DNA of 41,420 bases from Bryobacterales bacterium (GTDB lineage: Bacteria; Acidobacteriota; Terriglobia; Bryobacterales; UBA6623): contig JAJDTX010000075.1 in assembly GCA_022826925.1 (NCBI GenBank), positions 1-41,420 of the forward strand. Direction: 5' to 3'. The translations under genes were made by a program, and so were the position numbers. Shown here in pieces: positions 25,843-41,420 of this stretch. A model generated the notes under the pieces. It was given only the letters and a program-made list of their open reading frames with translations. It searched no databases and had not been told where the DNA came from. The first letter of the stretch is position 1. Every line of letters starts with the position of its first letter.

Positions 25843-27075
25843 GTGCGTTTCGAGTTTTACGTAGCCCAGCGGTACTTGCGAGCCAAGCGCCGGGACAGGT
25901 TCTTCTCAATCGTTACGGCACTCTCTGTGGCCGGTGTTACGGCGGGTGTGACGGCGCTCGTCATAGCGATGGCTGTCAGCAACGGCTTCCAGGCGAGTCT
26001 GCGCGACCATCTGATCGGCGCCAGCTCCCACATCAACCTGCTGGAAAAGAACCCCGAGTTTGGCATCGAGGACTATCAGCCCATACTTGCCAGGCTCAGC
26101 CGACTGGAGCACGTGGAGGCGGTTGCGCCGACGCTTTACGGCGAGATGATGATTACGACGCCCGTGCGGGCCAAGGGCTGCGTACTCAAGGGCGTGGATC
26201 CACAAGCTGAGGCAAAGGTCTCCCGGCTGCTCTCCAAGATCGTAGATGGGTCGCTCGAAGCCCTTGAGCGAGAAGGGGGCGAGTATCCCGGGATCTTGCT
26301 CGGGCGCCGCCTAGCCGATGCCATCGGTGCCCGAGTGTCGACAATCGTCACCGTCCTCAATCCGCAGGGCGAAATGACGCCCCTCGGCCGCATCCCCGCC
26401 TTCAAGCGCTTTCAGGTGGTGGGGATCTTCGAGACCGGGCTCTTCGAGCTCGACAGTCTCTGGAGTGTCACACTGTTACGGGACGCCCAGCGAGCGCTAT
26501 CTCTCGGCGACGTCGTCAACTCGTTGGAGTTTCGGCTCGACGACTTCCAGGCGTCCGACGAGGTCGCACGCGCCATCCGAGCGGAAGCCGGGGATGATTT
26601 CACCACCAGCACGTGGATGGAGCGCAATCGAGTCCTGTTCAACGCGCTGAAGACCGAACAGCTCGCCACGGCCATGATCATCGGGATGATCATGCTGGTT
26701 GCGGCCCTCAATATCCTCATCTCGTTGGTGATGATGGTCGTGGAAAAGACCAAAGACATTGCGATCCTAAAATCGATGGGAGCGAGGCAAGACCAGATTC
26801 GGCGGATCTTCATGTGGCAGGGCCTGCTGATCGGCTCGGTCGGCACTGCGGCCGGTCTGGTCATCGGCCACTTGACGTGCTGGCTTTGCGAGCGCTACCG
26901 GCTGATCTCGCTAGACGCGGAAGTCTACGGCTTGGAATATGTGCCTTTCGCGCCACGCCCGCTGCACGGGCTGTACGTAGCGATCGCCGCGATCCTGATC
27001 AGCTACTTGATCACGATCTACCCTTCGGGTAACGCTGCCCGAGTCGACTCCGCCGAGATCTTGCGCTACGAATAG
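25843..27075 (+). CDS. LolC/LolE-type ABC transporter permease
   Basis: A 410-residue FtsX-like permease with the LolC/E layout: a cytoplasmic start FEFYVAQRYLRAKRR, a first membrane segment (about 20-45), a large periplasmic domain (about 46-265), then three membrane segments near 270-298, 320-345 and 375-395. The coupling segment VEKTKDIAILKSMGARQDQI is the typical contact with the ATPase. Such proteins release lipoproteins from the inner membrane or move other lipids. No ATPase (LolD) gene follows in the window. The start is GTG at 25843, the first residues being the conserved ones; no strong Shine-Dalgarno is seen. A small inverted repeat TTCGTAACGAA lies at 25810-25820 between aspartate kinase and this gene. 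Confidence 0.87.
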   Translation: MRFEFYVAQRYLRAKRRDRFFSIVTALSVAGVTAGVTALVIAMAVSNGFQASLRDHLIGASSHINLLEKNPEFGIEDYQPILARLSRLEHVEAVAPTLYGEMMITTPVRAKGCVLKGVDPQAEAKVSRLLSKIVDGSLEALEREGGEYPGILLGRRLADAIGARVSTIVTVLNPQGEMTPLGRIPAFKRFQVVGIFETGLFELDSLWSVTLLRDAQRALSLGDVVNSLEFRLDDFQASDEVARAIRAEAGDDFTTSTWMERNRVLFNALKTEQLATAMIIGMIMLVAALNILISLVMMVVEKTKDIAILKSMGARQDQIRRIFMWQGLLIGSVGTAAGLVIGHLTCWLCERYRLISLDAEVYGLEYVPFAPRPLHGLYVAIAAILISYLITIYPSGNAARVDSAEILRYE

Positions 27076-27233
27076 CTGCAAGCAGTTCTCGAACCGATCG
27101 GCTCCGTTCAAGCGGCTTGGCGGAGGCCCGCCACTGCCGTGCGCGGCGGACTCTGCAACCCAGCGCGACGGCCGGGTCGTCGCGACTTCTTCTGCAATCC
27201 GCCGCATCCGGTCTCAGGTGAGCTGTTGGTCCG

Positions 27234-27407
27234 TCACGGAGTGATCTTCGGGTAGGCGGCCTTGACCTTGCCGCGAGCATCGTCAATCTTCATCCGCCAT
27301 TGCACCCCGCGCTGGCCCGTGCGCGCATCCGCTGACCAAGACCCGTTCGCTGACCGCAGCTCGTCCCACTCCCCGATGCAGCACCCGCCGAGGTAGTAGC
27401 GTGCCAT
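27234..27407 (-). CDS. Hypothetical small protein, uncertain
   Basis: A 57-residue frame beginning MARYYLGGCCIGEWDELRSA and ending KVKAAYPKITP; the frame is open back to 27515. Its composition (aromatic, acidic and basic residues mixed, few Pro/Arg runs) looks more protein-like than chance frames nearby, but I recognise no family and see no strong ribosome-binding site. It could be a fragment of a lost gene. Confidence 0.3.
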   Translation of the reverse strand: MARYYLGGCCIGEWDELRSANGSWSADARTGQRGVQWRMKIDDARGKVKAAYPKITP

Positions 27408-27537
27408 CGCACTCAGCTGGTGTTTTCCGAGCAGTGGAGACCCCTCAAAGCCCTCGAGGGAGAGGATGTGCGGCAACTCGCAACCCGCTGGCCCGGCCTC
27501 GGCTGCGAGCGTCACGGATTCACAAGGAATCTCACGG

Positions 27538-27563
27538 TTTTACACGGGGCTTTTACACGGGGC
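27538..27563. repeat. Perfect 13-bp tandem duplication
   Basis: TTTTACACGGGGC occurs twice without a gap (27538-27550 and 27551-27563). The second copy contains the -35 box of the antitoxin promoter, so the pair could be the operator for autorepression (inference). Confidence 0.6.
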
Positions 27564-27580
27564 TCGTGAAATCCTATTAT
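27552..27580 (+). promoter_or_regulatory. Promoter of the antitoxin gene, predicted leaderless
   Basis: TTTACA (27552-27557), a 17-base spacer and TATTAT (27575-27580) form a good promoter. The predicted transcript start, about 7 bases after the -10 box, coincides with the ATG at 27587, and no ribosome-binding site is present. Confidence 0.6.
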
Positions 27581-27586
27581 CGTGGC

Positions 27587-27829
27587 ATGAAGAAGCTCAC
27601 AGTTTCGCTTCCTGAGGACACCGCGCTTTGGCTGCGAGTCCGGGCCGCCAGAGCGAACCGCAGCGTGTCGAACTGTTTAGCGGAAATGATCGAAGAAATG
27701 CGCCGTCGGGAAGACGATTACCAGATCTCAATGGAGGGTGCCCTCGCTAGGAAGCCCCGAAAATTGGAGTGGGCCGATGGCCGCAAGCCCACCCGGGACG
27801 AGTTACATGACCGGTCCGGTATTCGTTGA
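27587..27829 (+). CDS. Ribbon-helix-helix-like antitoxin
   Basis: An 80-residue protein with a CopG/ribbon-helix-helix start (MKKLTVSLPEDTALWLRVRA, then SVSNCLAEMIEEMRRRE), followed by a charged C-terminal tail (LEWADGRKPTRDELHDRSG) of the kind that wraps around a VapC toxin. It should bind its own promoter and neutralise the PIN toxin encoded next. Its last 23 bases overlap the toxin start, the usual coupling for VapBC pairs. ATG 27587 is fixed by the domain onset and the promoter. The toxin frame is broken (27807-28276), so this antitoxin may now stand alone. Confidence 0.75.
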   Translation: MKKLTVSLPEDTALWLRVRAARANRSVSNCLAEMIEEMRRREDDYQISMEGALARKPRKLEWADGRKPTRDELHDRSGIR

Positions 27830-28276
27830 TACCAACGTCTTCGTCTACCAGTCGGATGCTTCGGACTCCGAGAAGCAGGCGCGGGCGGCCGAGTGGTGCG
27901 CGACACTTTGGCGCTTGCGAGCAGGACGGGTTAGCGTACAGGTGCTGCTGGAACTATACGCTACGCTACGCTAACGCGAAAGCTGAAGGCTGGCATCGAT
28001 CCACCGGAGGCGCGGGAGATCGTCGGCGAAATCTCTGCGCGGCGACCGATTCCCGTCGATCTCAGCGTCATCCGGCGCGCATTGTCACTGGAGCAGCGCT
28101 ATTCCTTGTCTTGGTGGGATTTCCTGATAGTGGCTGCCGCTCAAGTCGCCCAATGCACCGTGCTGTTGACTGAAGACCTACAGCACGGACAGATGTTCGA
28201 TGCCGTCCGCGTCGTCAATCCTTTCGTGGCACCCGACCGTGCGCCTGAAGAGATTCTGCGAGCGCTGGAGCAATGA
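27807..28276 (+). pseudogene. PIN-domain (VapC-like) toxin broken by a 5-bp repeat expansion
   Basis: The frame starts MTGPVFVDTNVFVYQ at ATG 27807, with catalytic D8, and continues to LLELYATL with the conserved Glu, then hits a stop at 27972-27974. Another frame continues at once with TRKLKAGIDPPEAREIVGE, then WWDFLIVAAAQ (third acid) and VLLTEDLQHGQ (fourth acid), ending at 28276. Removing one ACGCT unit of the triple repeat at 27958-27972 restores a 154-residue PIN protein with all four acidic residues. As read, it is truncated and should lack RNase activity. The break could be a genuine recent mutation, a reversible slippage site or an assembly error. Confidence 0.75.
27958..27972 (+). 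repeat. ACGCT tandem repeat, three copies
   Basis: Three perfect copies of the pentamer ACGCT inside the toxin gene. Two copies would keep the reading frame; three shift it and create the stop. Confidence 0.8.
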
Positions 28277-28693
28277 GCAAACCGGCTAATCCCTCCTCTT
28301 GCGAGTAGCTCACCTTGGGATGTGGCGGGCTGCTACAGGGGCGCAATGCCGATTACGAGAGGCCCAAGCCGGTGCCGGACAATCTCAAGGCTCGTACAAC
28401 GAGACTGTCCTACGCCGCGGTCGAACCGGAGCGCGTGCGGGCACTGGTTGAGTTCCGCCTGACGGCGAAGCACGGTAGTGGGCTGAGCATCGCAGGATGC
28501 GAGCTGACTACGATGACACGCCAGTTCCTCAGCAGGCCTCGCATCAGAGGCTTGGACCAGCCAAGGGCGCAGATCGGGGCCTAGTCAGCGGATGCGAGCA
28601 TGGACCAGCGCGGCAGGGAGTGACAGATAGAGATCCGCGACGCATGCTACAAGCTCAAGTCCGTCTACCCGAATATCATTCTGCGCCCGACCA
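28277..28693. other. Gap of 417 bases, no recognised gene
   Basis: No supported gene on either strand. The end of the long minus-strand rpo transcript should lie here, but I see no hairpin followed by a T-tract. The best plus-strand frame (28315-28584) has chance-like composition. Confidence 0.45.
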
Positions 28694-37507
<8,814 letters not shown>

Positions 37508-37835
37508 GTTATTGCCACCTCAGGCAAGGGTTGCGTGCATGCGCCCGGAGACGCGCGCCGTCCGCCGCGCCAGCGCGGCGGCACAGAGATACGCCGATAG
37601 CAGTCCGAAGCACACCGATCCGCTCTTCCGGCGCGTCGCCGGGGAATCGATGTGCTGGACCGCTTCAGCGAACCAAGTCTTGGCAAAATCTGTCCAGTGC
37701 GGGACGGCTGCCCCGCTAGACCGCGACCAGCAACCGCTGCCTGGACCTCTCGGTCGGGTCCTAAGGCGGCACTGGCAGCGCACGGAACTCGCAAGCACGC
37801 TTCGCGCCGTCTGCGAGTCCTCGCCTGACACACGT
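37508..37835 (-). other. rplL-rpoBC intercistronic region
   Basis: A 328-base spacer in the operon. It holds the hairpin at 37562-37581. A 103-codon minus-strand frame (37520-37831, GTG start 4 bases after the rplL stop) fills the gap almost exactly but is Ser/Arg/Ala-rich, matches no family I know, and is treated as non-coding. In other bacteria this spacer carries attenuation and RNA-processing signals. Confidence 0.5.
37562..37581 (-). promoter_or_regulatory. GC-rich hairpin upstream of rpoBC, possible attenuator
   Basis: A perfect 8-bp stem (CCGCCGCG / CGCGGCGG) with a 4-base loop lies 55 bases before the GTG of rpoBC, within the operon transcript. No U-tract follows. By analogy with the rplL-rpoB attenuator or RNase III site it may set the polymerase-to-ribosomal-protein ratio (inference). 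Confidence 0.4.
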
Positions 37836-38213
37836 TTACTTCACCTCGAATTCGGCACCGACATCGGCAAGTTTCGCGCCGATCTGGTCTGCCTCCTCCT
37901 TGGGGACGTTCTCCTTCACCGCCGCCGGGGCGGCGTCGACGAGGTCCTTTGCCTCCTTGAGGCCCAAGCCAGTGATCTCGCGAACTGCCTTGATGACCTT
38001 GATCTTCTGACTTCCGATGCCAGTCAGCATCACTGTGAACTCAGTCTGCTCCGCAGCTTCCTCGGCCTCGCCGTCCGCCGCCGCAGCCGGAGAGGCAACC
38101 ACCGCCGCAGCGGCGGAGACGCCAAGCTCCTCTTCCAGCTTCTTGACCAGTTCTGCGGCTTCCATCAAAGTCAGGCCCTTGATGGATTCCGTGATTGCGC
38201 CTATGTCTGCCAT
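37836..38213 (-). CDS. rplL: 50S ribosomal protein L7/L12
   Basis: A 125-residue stalk protein that recruits translation factors to the ribosome. Seen: the N-terminal dimerisation region ([31 protein letters not shown]), an Ala-rich hinge (about 38-55) and the C-terminal domain ([40 protein letters not shown]). ATG 38213 is chosen because AGGAG lies 9 bases upstream; the ATG at 38222 directly abuts that AGGAG, and the frame extends further to 38276 without support. It is 76 bases after rplJ in the operon. Confidence 0.95.
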   Translation of the reverse strand: MADIGAITESIKGLTLMEAAELVKKLEEELGVSAAAAVVASPAAAADGEAEEAAEQTEFTVMLTGIGSQKIKVIKAVREITGLGLKEAKDLVDAAPAAVKENVPKEEADQIGAKLADVGAEFEVK

Positions 38214-38289
38214 AGTACTCATCTCCTGTGTGTGATTGCAAGCGAGCTTTCGCCTCCTGCCAAAGCCGGTAGGCACCCGTCGCCGAGGG

Positions 38290-38817
38290 CTACTCGTTGA
38301 ACTTCTTCTTCTCCACCGCCTGCTGCAGCACCGCCGCGATGTCGCGGGCAGGCGCGTTCAGCACACCCATCAGGCGCTGTGCCGACGAGTTGAGCATGTA
38401 CAGAACCCGGACCTGAAGGCCTGCTTTGTCGGGCAGCTTCGAGAGCTCGATGAGCTGGTCCAGATCCACCGTCCGACAGTCGACCACCCCGCAGTTGAAC
38501 GAGAACTTGTCCCGTTGCTTGCCGAAGGCCACCAGCGCCTTGAGCGTGGAAACCGGGTCTTCGCCGAGAAACGCCAGCGCCGTCATGCCCCGCTGGCCCG
38601 TCAGAGCCTCTTCGTACGGCGTACCGCGCGCCGCCAGCAGTGCCAGTCGATTCGCTACCACTTTGTAGGAGCCGCCTAGGTTGCGGATCACGCCCCGCAG
38701 TTCTTGGTCCTGCGCCACCGTGAGGCTCTCGAACTTGCACACGATGACCGCAGGCTCGTCCGCGAACCCGGCTTGGAGCTCTGCTAGGATCTGCCGCTTC
38801 TGTGCCTTGGTCTTCAT
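38290..38817 (-). CDS. rplJ: 50S ribosomal protein L10
   Basis: A 175-residue protein that anchors the L7/L12 dimers to the ribosomal stalk base. Seen: [19 protein letters not shown] at the start, then [20 protein letters not shown] and the C-terminal [20 protein letters not shown] helix that binds L12. It begins only 10 bases after the rplA stop, so there is no room for the long L10-binding leader that controls rplJL in enterobacteria; regulation must differ. Confidence 0.96.
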   Translation of the reverse strand: MKTKAQKRQILAELQAGFADEPAVIVCKFESLTVAQDQELRGVIRNLGGSYKVVANRLALLAARGTPYEEALTGQRGMTALAFLGEDPVSTLKALVAFGKQRDKFSFNCGVVDCRTVDLDQLIELSKLPDKAGLQVRVLYMLNSSAQRLMGVLNAPARDIAAVLQQAVEKKKFNE

Positions 38818-38827
38818 CGTTTCACTG

Positions 38828-39517
38828 CTACGAGCCGAACTCGCTCACGTTGAGCGTCAGCGAGGGGCTCATCGTGGAACAGATCGAGGCCTTCATCAAG
38901 TAGCGCCCCTTGGCGGCCGGAGGCCTGGCCTTGAGGACCGCCCCGATCAGGGTGCCTGCATTCTCGACGATGTGGTCGGCGTCGAATCCTAGCTTGCCCA
39001 CGGGGGCGTGGATCACCGAACCGCGGTCCACCCGGAACTCCACCTTGCCAGCCTTCACTTCCGAGACCGCTTGGGCGATGTCCACTGTCACGGTGCCCGT
39101 CTTGGGGTTCGGCATCAGGCCGCGCGGGCCCAGAATCTTGCCGACCCTCGAGACGACCCGCATCATGTCCGGGGTGGCCACGACGGCATCGAACCCGAGC
39201 CAGCCTTCCTTTTGGATCTTTTCGACGTACTCCTGGCCCCCGAAAAAGTCTGCCCCGGCCTCTTCGGCCTCGCGGAGCTTGTCGCCGGAGGCGATCACGA
39301 GCACCCGCTTGGACACTCCCAAGCCGTGCGGCAGCACCACCGTTCCGCGCACCATCTGGTCGGCGTGGCGCGGGTCGACGCCGAGGTTCAAGTGCACCTC
39401 CACCGTCTCGTCGAACTTCGAGATCTTGTTCTGCTGGAGAATCGGAATAGCCTCGTTCAAGGCGTACGCCCGATCCTCTAGCTTTTCCGCGAACGCGCGG
39501 TACTTCTTACCCGCCAT
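38828..39517 (-). CDS. rplA: 50S ribosomal protein L1
   Basis: A 229-residue L1-stalk protein. Seen: [52 protein letters not shown], the central domain with [14 protein letters not shown], and [20 protein letters not shown]. It binds 23S rRNA at the E-site stalk and in many bacteria represses the L11 operon. The ATG is preceded by AAGGTGAG. It lies between rplK (65-base gap) and rplJ (10-base gap). Confidence 0.96.
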   Translation of the reverse strand: MAGKKYRAFAEKLEDRAYALNEAIPILQQNKISKFDETVEVHLNLGVDPRHADQMVRGTVVLPHGLGVSKRVLVIASGDKLREAEEAGADFFGGQEYVEKIQKEGWLGFDAVVATPDMMRVVSRVGKILGPRGLMPNPKTGTVTVDIAQAVSEVKAGKVEFRVDRGSVIHAPVGKLGFDADHIVENAGTLIGAVLKARPPAAKGRYLMKASICSTMSPSLTLNVSEFGS

Positions 39518-39582
39518 GTCTCACCTTGGTGCAAGCGACCCCGGGCAGCGGCACCAAGAGTCTCCCACGGGATGAATCTCTA

Positions 39583-40020
39583 TCATACCACCTGCACGCC
39601 CATGCTGTTGGCCGTGCCGCGCACGCAGGCCATCGCCTGCTCCACGGTGTAGCAGTTCAGATCGGGCATCTTTTGCTTCGCGATGTCCTCGAGCTGCGCC
39701 AGCGTGATCGAGCCGACCTTCTCGCGGTTCGGCTCGCCAGACCCCTTGGCTAGGTTCGCGTAGCGCTTGATGAGCACCGCGGCCGGAGGGGTCTTCGTCA
39801 CGAACTCGTGCGAGCGATCTTGGTAGACGGTGATCACTACCGGGACGATCAGCCCTTCGAGTTCTGGGCTGGAAGTGCGGGCGTTGAAGTCCTTGCAAAA
39901 CTGCATGATGTTCAGGCCCGCCTGGCCCAGCGCCGGGCCCACCGGGGGGGCTGGCGTGGCCTTGCCTGCCATGATCTGCAGCTTGATCTGCTGGATGATC
40001 GGCTTGTTCGCTCTCGCCAT
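39583..40020 (-). CDS. rplK: 50S ribosomal protein L11
   Basis: A 145-residue protein of the GTPase-associated centre. Seen: [39 protein letters not shown], and the C-terminal RNA-binding domain with [20 protein letters not shown] and [15 protein letters not shown]. The length is typical. The ATG follows GAGGAG. It lies 40 bases downstream of nusG in the operon. Confidence 0.96.
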   Translation of the reverse strand: MARANKPIIQQIKLQIMAGKATPAPPVGPALGQAGLNIMQFCKDFNARTSSPELEGLIVPVVITVYQDRSHEFVTKTPPAAVLIKRYANLAKGSGEPNREKVGSITLAQLEDIAKQKMPDLNCYTVEQAMACVRGTANSMGVQVV

Positions 40021-40060
40021 GATTGAACTCCTCGCTGGTGGCGCGCCCCAGGAGCGCCCG

Positions 40061-40681
40061 CTAGCTTCCCTTCTTGACTTGGAAGTACTCCAGCTCGACC
40101 GGCGTCCCGCGCCCGAAGATGGTGACCATCACTTTCAGCGTGCTGCGGTCGGCATTGACCTCTTCGACGGTGCCCGTGAAGCCGCTGAACGGGCCGTCGA
40201 CGATACTGACCTGATCGTTGCGCACGAATTCGACTTGCGGGCGCGGCTGCTCCTCCGATCGTTTCTGGCGGTTGAGTATCTGGTCGACCTCAGCCTCGGT
40301 CAGGGGCGTCGGCGGACGCCTCTCGCCGCTCTTGAGCTTCTCTTCGCCGACGAATCCGGTCACCTTTGGGGTGTTCTTGACCGCGTGCCAGAGATCGTCG
40401 TCAAGGTCCAACTGGGCCAGGACGTAGCCGGGGTACAGCAGGCGCTTGCTGGTGACCTTCTTGCCGTTGCGCATCTGCACCACGTCCTCGGTCGGGATCA
40501 AGATCTGCCCCACCCGGCGTTCCAAGCCAAGCGCCTCCACGCGCGAGCGGAGGTTTTCCTTGACCTTGTTCTCGAAACGCGAGTAGGTGTGGATGAAGTA
40601 CCACGGCAGGTCGGGCCGGTCGGCGGGCTCGCCGCCCTCTGGGCCCATCCCGGCGTTCGTGAGTGTTTCGTCTGTCAGCAC
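40061..40681 (-). CDS. nusG: Transcription termination/antitermination protein NusG
   Basis: A 206-residue elongation factor that bridges RNA polymerase with Rho or the ribosome. After a polar N-terminal extension of about 25 residues come the NGN domain ([46 protein letters not shown]) and the C-terminal KOW domain ([20 protein letters not shown]). The start is GTG at 40681, 15 bases after the secE stop. Its polymerase partner in this genome is the fused RpoBC subunit. Confidence 0.95.
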   Translation of the reverse strand: MLTDETLTNAGMGPEGGEPADRPDLPWYFIHTYSRFENKVKENLRSRVEALGLERRVGQILIPTEDVVQMRNGKKVTSKRLLYPGYVLAQLDLDDDLWHAVKNTPKVTGFVGEEKLKSGERRPPTPLTEAEVDQILNRQKRSEEQPRPQVEFVRNDQVSIVDGPFSGFTGTVEEVNADRSTLKVMVTIFGRGTPVELEYFQVKKGS

Positions 40682-40696
40682 GATCGGTTAGCCCGC

Positions 40697-40933
40697 CTAT
40701 GTGAATGTTTGGTACAGCAGGCGCTGGCCCCACGCCAGGATGTAGTCGACCACGCCGAAGAAGACCGCGAAGGCGAACACGGTGACCAGCACGACCAGAG
40801 TGGTGGCCCGGACTTGCTGCTTGCCCGGCCAGGTGACCAGCCGCAGCTCGCGCACCACACCGTCCAGGTAGGTGCGAACGCGCACCGGCAGCGGGGCCGG
40901 CTGGTTGGCTTTCTTCTTGAGCGCTTTTGCCAT
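40697..40933 (-). CDS. secE: Protein translocase subunit SecE
   Basis: A 78-residue single-span SecE that stabilises SecY in the inner-membrane translocon. Seen: a Lys-rich start (MAKALKKKANQPAP), the amphipathic helix and hinge VVRELRLVTWPGKQQVRATT, and one membrane segment (LVVLVTVFAFAVFFGVVDYI). ATG 40933 begins the conserved protein; the frame runs on upstream into the tRNA without meaning. The order tRNA-Trp, secE, nusG is typical for bacteria. Confidence 0.93.
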   Translation of the reverse strand: MAKALKKKANQPAPLPVRVRTYLDGVVRELRLVTWPGKQQVRATTLVVLVTVFAFAVFFGVVDYILAWGQRLLYQTFT

Positions 40934-40993
40934 GGCTGTGGTGTGGTTTGAAGACGGTCGGGACCGCCAAGGCCAGCCGGGCGCCGCAACGAC

Positions 40994-41067
40994 TGGCAGG
41001 GGCGGAGGGAATCGAACCCCCATTGGCGGTTTTGGAGACCGCTGGTTTACCGTTAACCGACGCCCCT
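40994..41067 (-). tRNA. tRNA-Trp (anticodon CCA)
   Basis: A 74-base cloverleaf on the minus strand. Acceptor arms AGGGGCG (41067-41061) and CGCCCCT pair fully. The anticodon stem GCGGT/ACCGC holds loop CTCCAAA with anticodon CCA, and the T arm reads GGGGGTTCGATTCCCTC. The discriminator is G and the terminal CCA is encoded (40996-40994). It lies between rpmG and secE, a common bacterial position for tRNA-Trp. Confidence 0.95.
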
Positions 41068-41091
41068 GCAGGCTTGACCGCTACTCTTAGC

Positions 41092-41244
41092 TTACTTCAT
41101 CTCGCGGTGCAGCGTGTGCTTGCGAAGTCTCGGCGAGTACTTCATCAACTCCAGCCGCTCCGGGTGCTTGCGCTTGTTCTTCGTCGTGGTGTAGTTCCTG
41201 TCCTTCGTGACAGTGCACTGTAGCGTGATGATCTCGCGCGCCAT
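41092..41244 (-). CDS. rpmG: 50S ribosomal protein L33
   Basis: A 50-residue L33. Seen: [20 protein letters not shown], then [16 protein letters not shown] and a basic tail. There is a single cysteine (C10), so this is the zinc-free (C-minus) type. The ATG follows GGAGGA at good distance. It lies 25 bases upstream of the tRNA-Trp and just downstream of the elongation factor Tu gene. Confidence 0.94.
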   Translation of the reverse strand: MAREIITLQCTVTKDRNYTTTKNKRKHPERLELMKYSPRLRKHTLHREMK

Positions 41245-41266
41245 GAGTTCCTCCGGTCTGCGAATC

Positions 41267-41420
41267 CTACTCGACGATCGAGGCGACAGTGCCGGCGCCG
41301 ATGGTGCGGCCGCCCTCGCGGATCGCGAAGCGCAGCCCCTGCTCCATCGCGATCGGCACGATCAGATCCACCTCCAGCTCCACGTTGTCCCCCGGCATCA
41401 CCATCTCCGTCCCCGCCGGC
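41267..41420 (-). CDS. tuf: Elongation factor Tu, C-terminal part (cut by window edge)
   Basis: The last ~50 residues of EF-Tu are encoded on the minus strand, running off the right edge. Seen: [20 protein letters not shown], then [17 protein letters not shown] and the ending VASIVE before TAG (41269-41267). This is domain 3, which contacts aminoacyl-tRNA. It is the first gene seen of the block leading through rpmG, tRNA-Trp and secE to rpoBC. Confidence 0.94.
   Translation of the reverse strand, partial: PAGTEMVMPGDNVELEVDLIVPIAMEQGLRFAIREGGRTIGAGTVASIVE

Larger units (their letters stand above)
27076..27586. other. Intergenic region before the toxin-antitoxin-like module
   Basis: No well-supported gene. 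It contains one possible small minus-strand frame (27234-27407), then short direct repeats (TCACGG twice near 27512 and 27532), the inverted repeat GATTC/GAATC between them, a 13-bp tandem duplication and a promoter. Confidence 0.5.

Noticed and set aside
28315..28690. Short plus-strand frames downstream of the toxin remnant
   Set aside because: Chance-like composition, no start signals and no recognisable domain.
37520..37831. 103-codon same-strand frame filling the rplL-rpoBC spacer
   Set aside because: Composition is Ser/Arg/Ala-rich and no family is recognised; it is kept only as a question in the spacer finding.
39830..40951. 373-codon plus-strand frame across rplK, nusG and secE
   Set aside because: It runs antisense through three conserved genes and shows no domain.

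Overview
The window looks like part of an Acidobacteriota chromosome: high GC overall, three very large Oar-type TonB-dependent receptors, many exported proteins, and an RpoB N-terminal region carrying an extra eight-cysteine zinc-ribbon block that I recall from acidobacterial RpoB (from memory, not checked). No phage, insertion sequence, CRISPR array or rRNA was recognised.

Left part (1-23 kb): accessory metabolism and envelope genes. A family III CoA-transferase carries a long Lys/Ala-rich, histone-H1-like N-terminal extension. A glycerophosphodiester phosphodiesterase follows. Then come three enolase-superfamily enzymes (3471, 13034 and 21106), each with a twin-arginine leader, and three TonB-dependent receptors on the minus strand (6398, 10279 and 17656). 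Two of the receptor genes are divergent from an enolase-family gene. With the galactose-mutarotase-like enzyme this suggests uptake and periplasmic processing of sugar acids or related carbohydrates; the substrates are not visible. Also here: a Cys-rich exported protein behind an AT-rich inverted repeat, an M28/glutaminyl-cyclase-like exported protein overlapping a zinc-ribbon methyltransferase, a RodZ-like protein and an O-methyltransferase.

Middle part (23-28.7 kb): a 648-base stretch without a recognisable gene, a tandem DUF507 protein, aspartate kinase, a LolC/E-type permease, and a VapBC-like module. The VapC (PIN) reading frame of that module is broken by an extra copy of a 5-bp repeat, while its antitoxin sits behind an apparently leaderless promoter.

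Right part (28.7-41.4 kb): the conserved minus-strand block tuf (partial), rpmG, tRNA-Trp, secE, nusG, rplK, rplA, rplJ, rplL, then rpoB and rpoC. The unusual point is that rpoB and rpoC form one uninterrupted 2937-codon reading frame with a Pro/Ala-rich linker of about 50 residues, that is, a natural beta-beta' RNA polymerase fusion. This is the most striking observation in the window, followed by the Tat-exported enolase/TonB-receptor pairs and the repeat-disrupted toxin.
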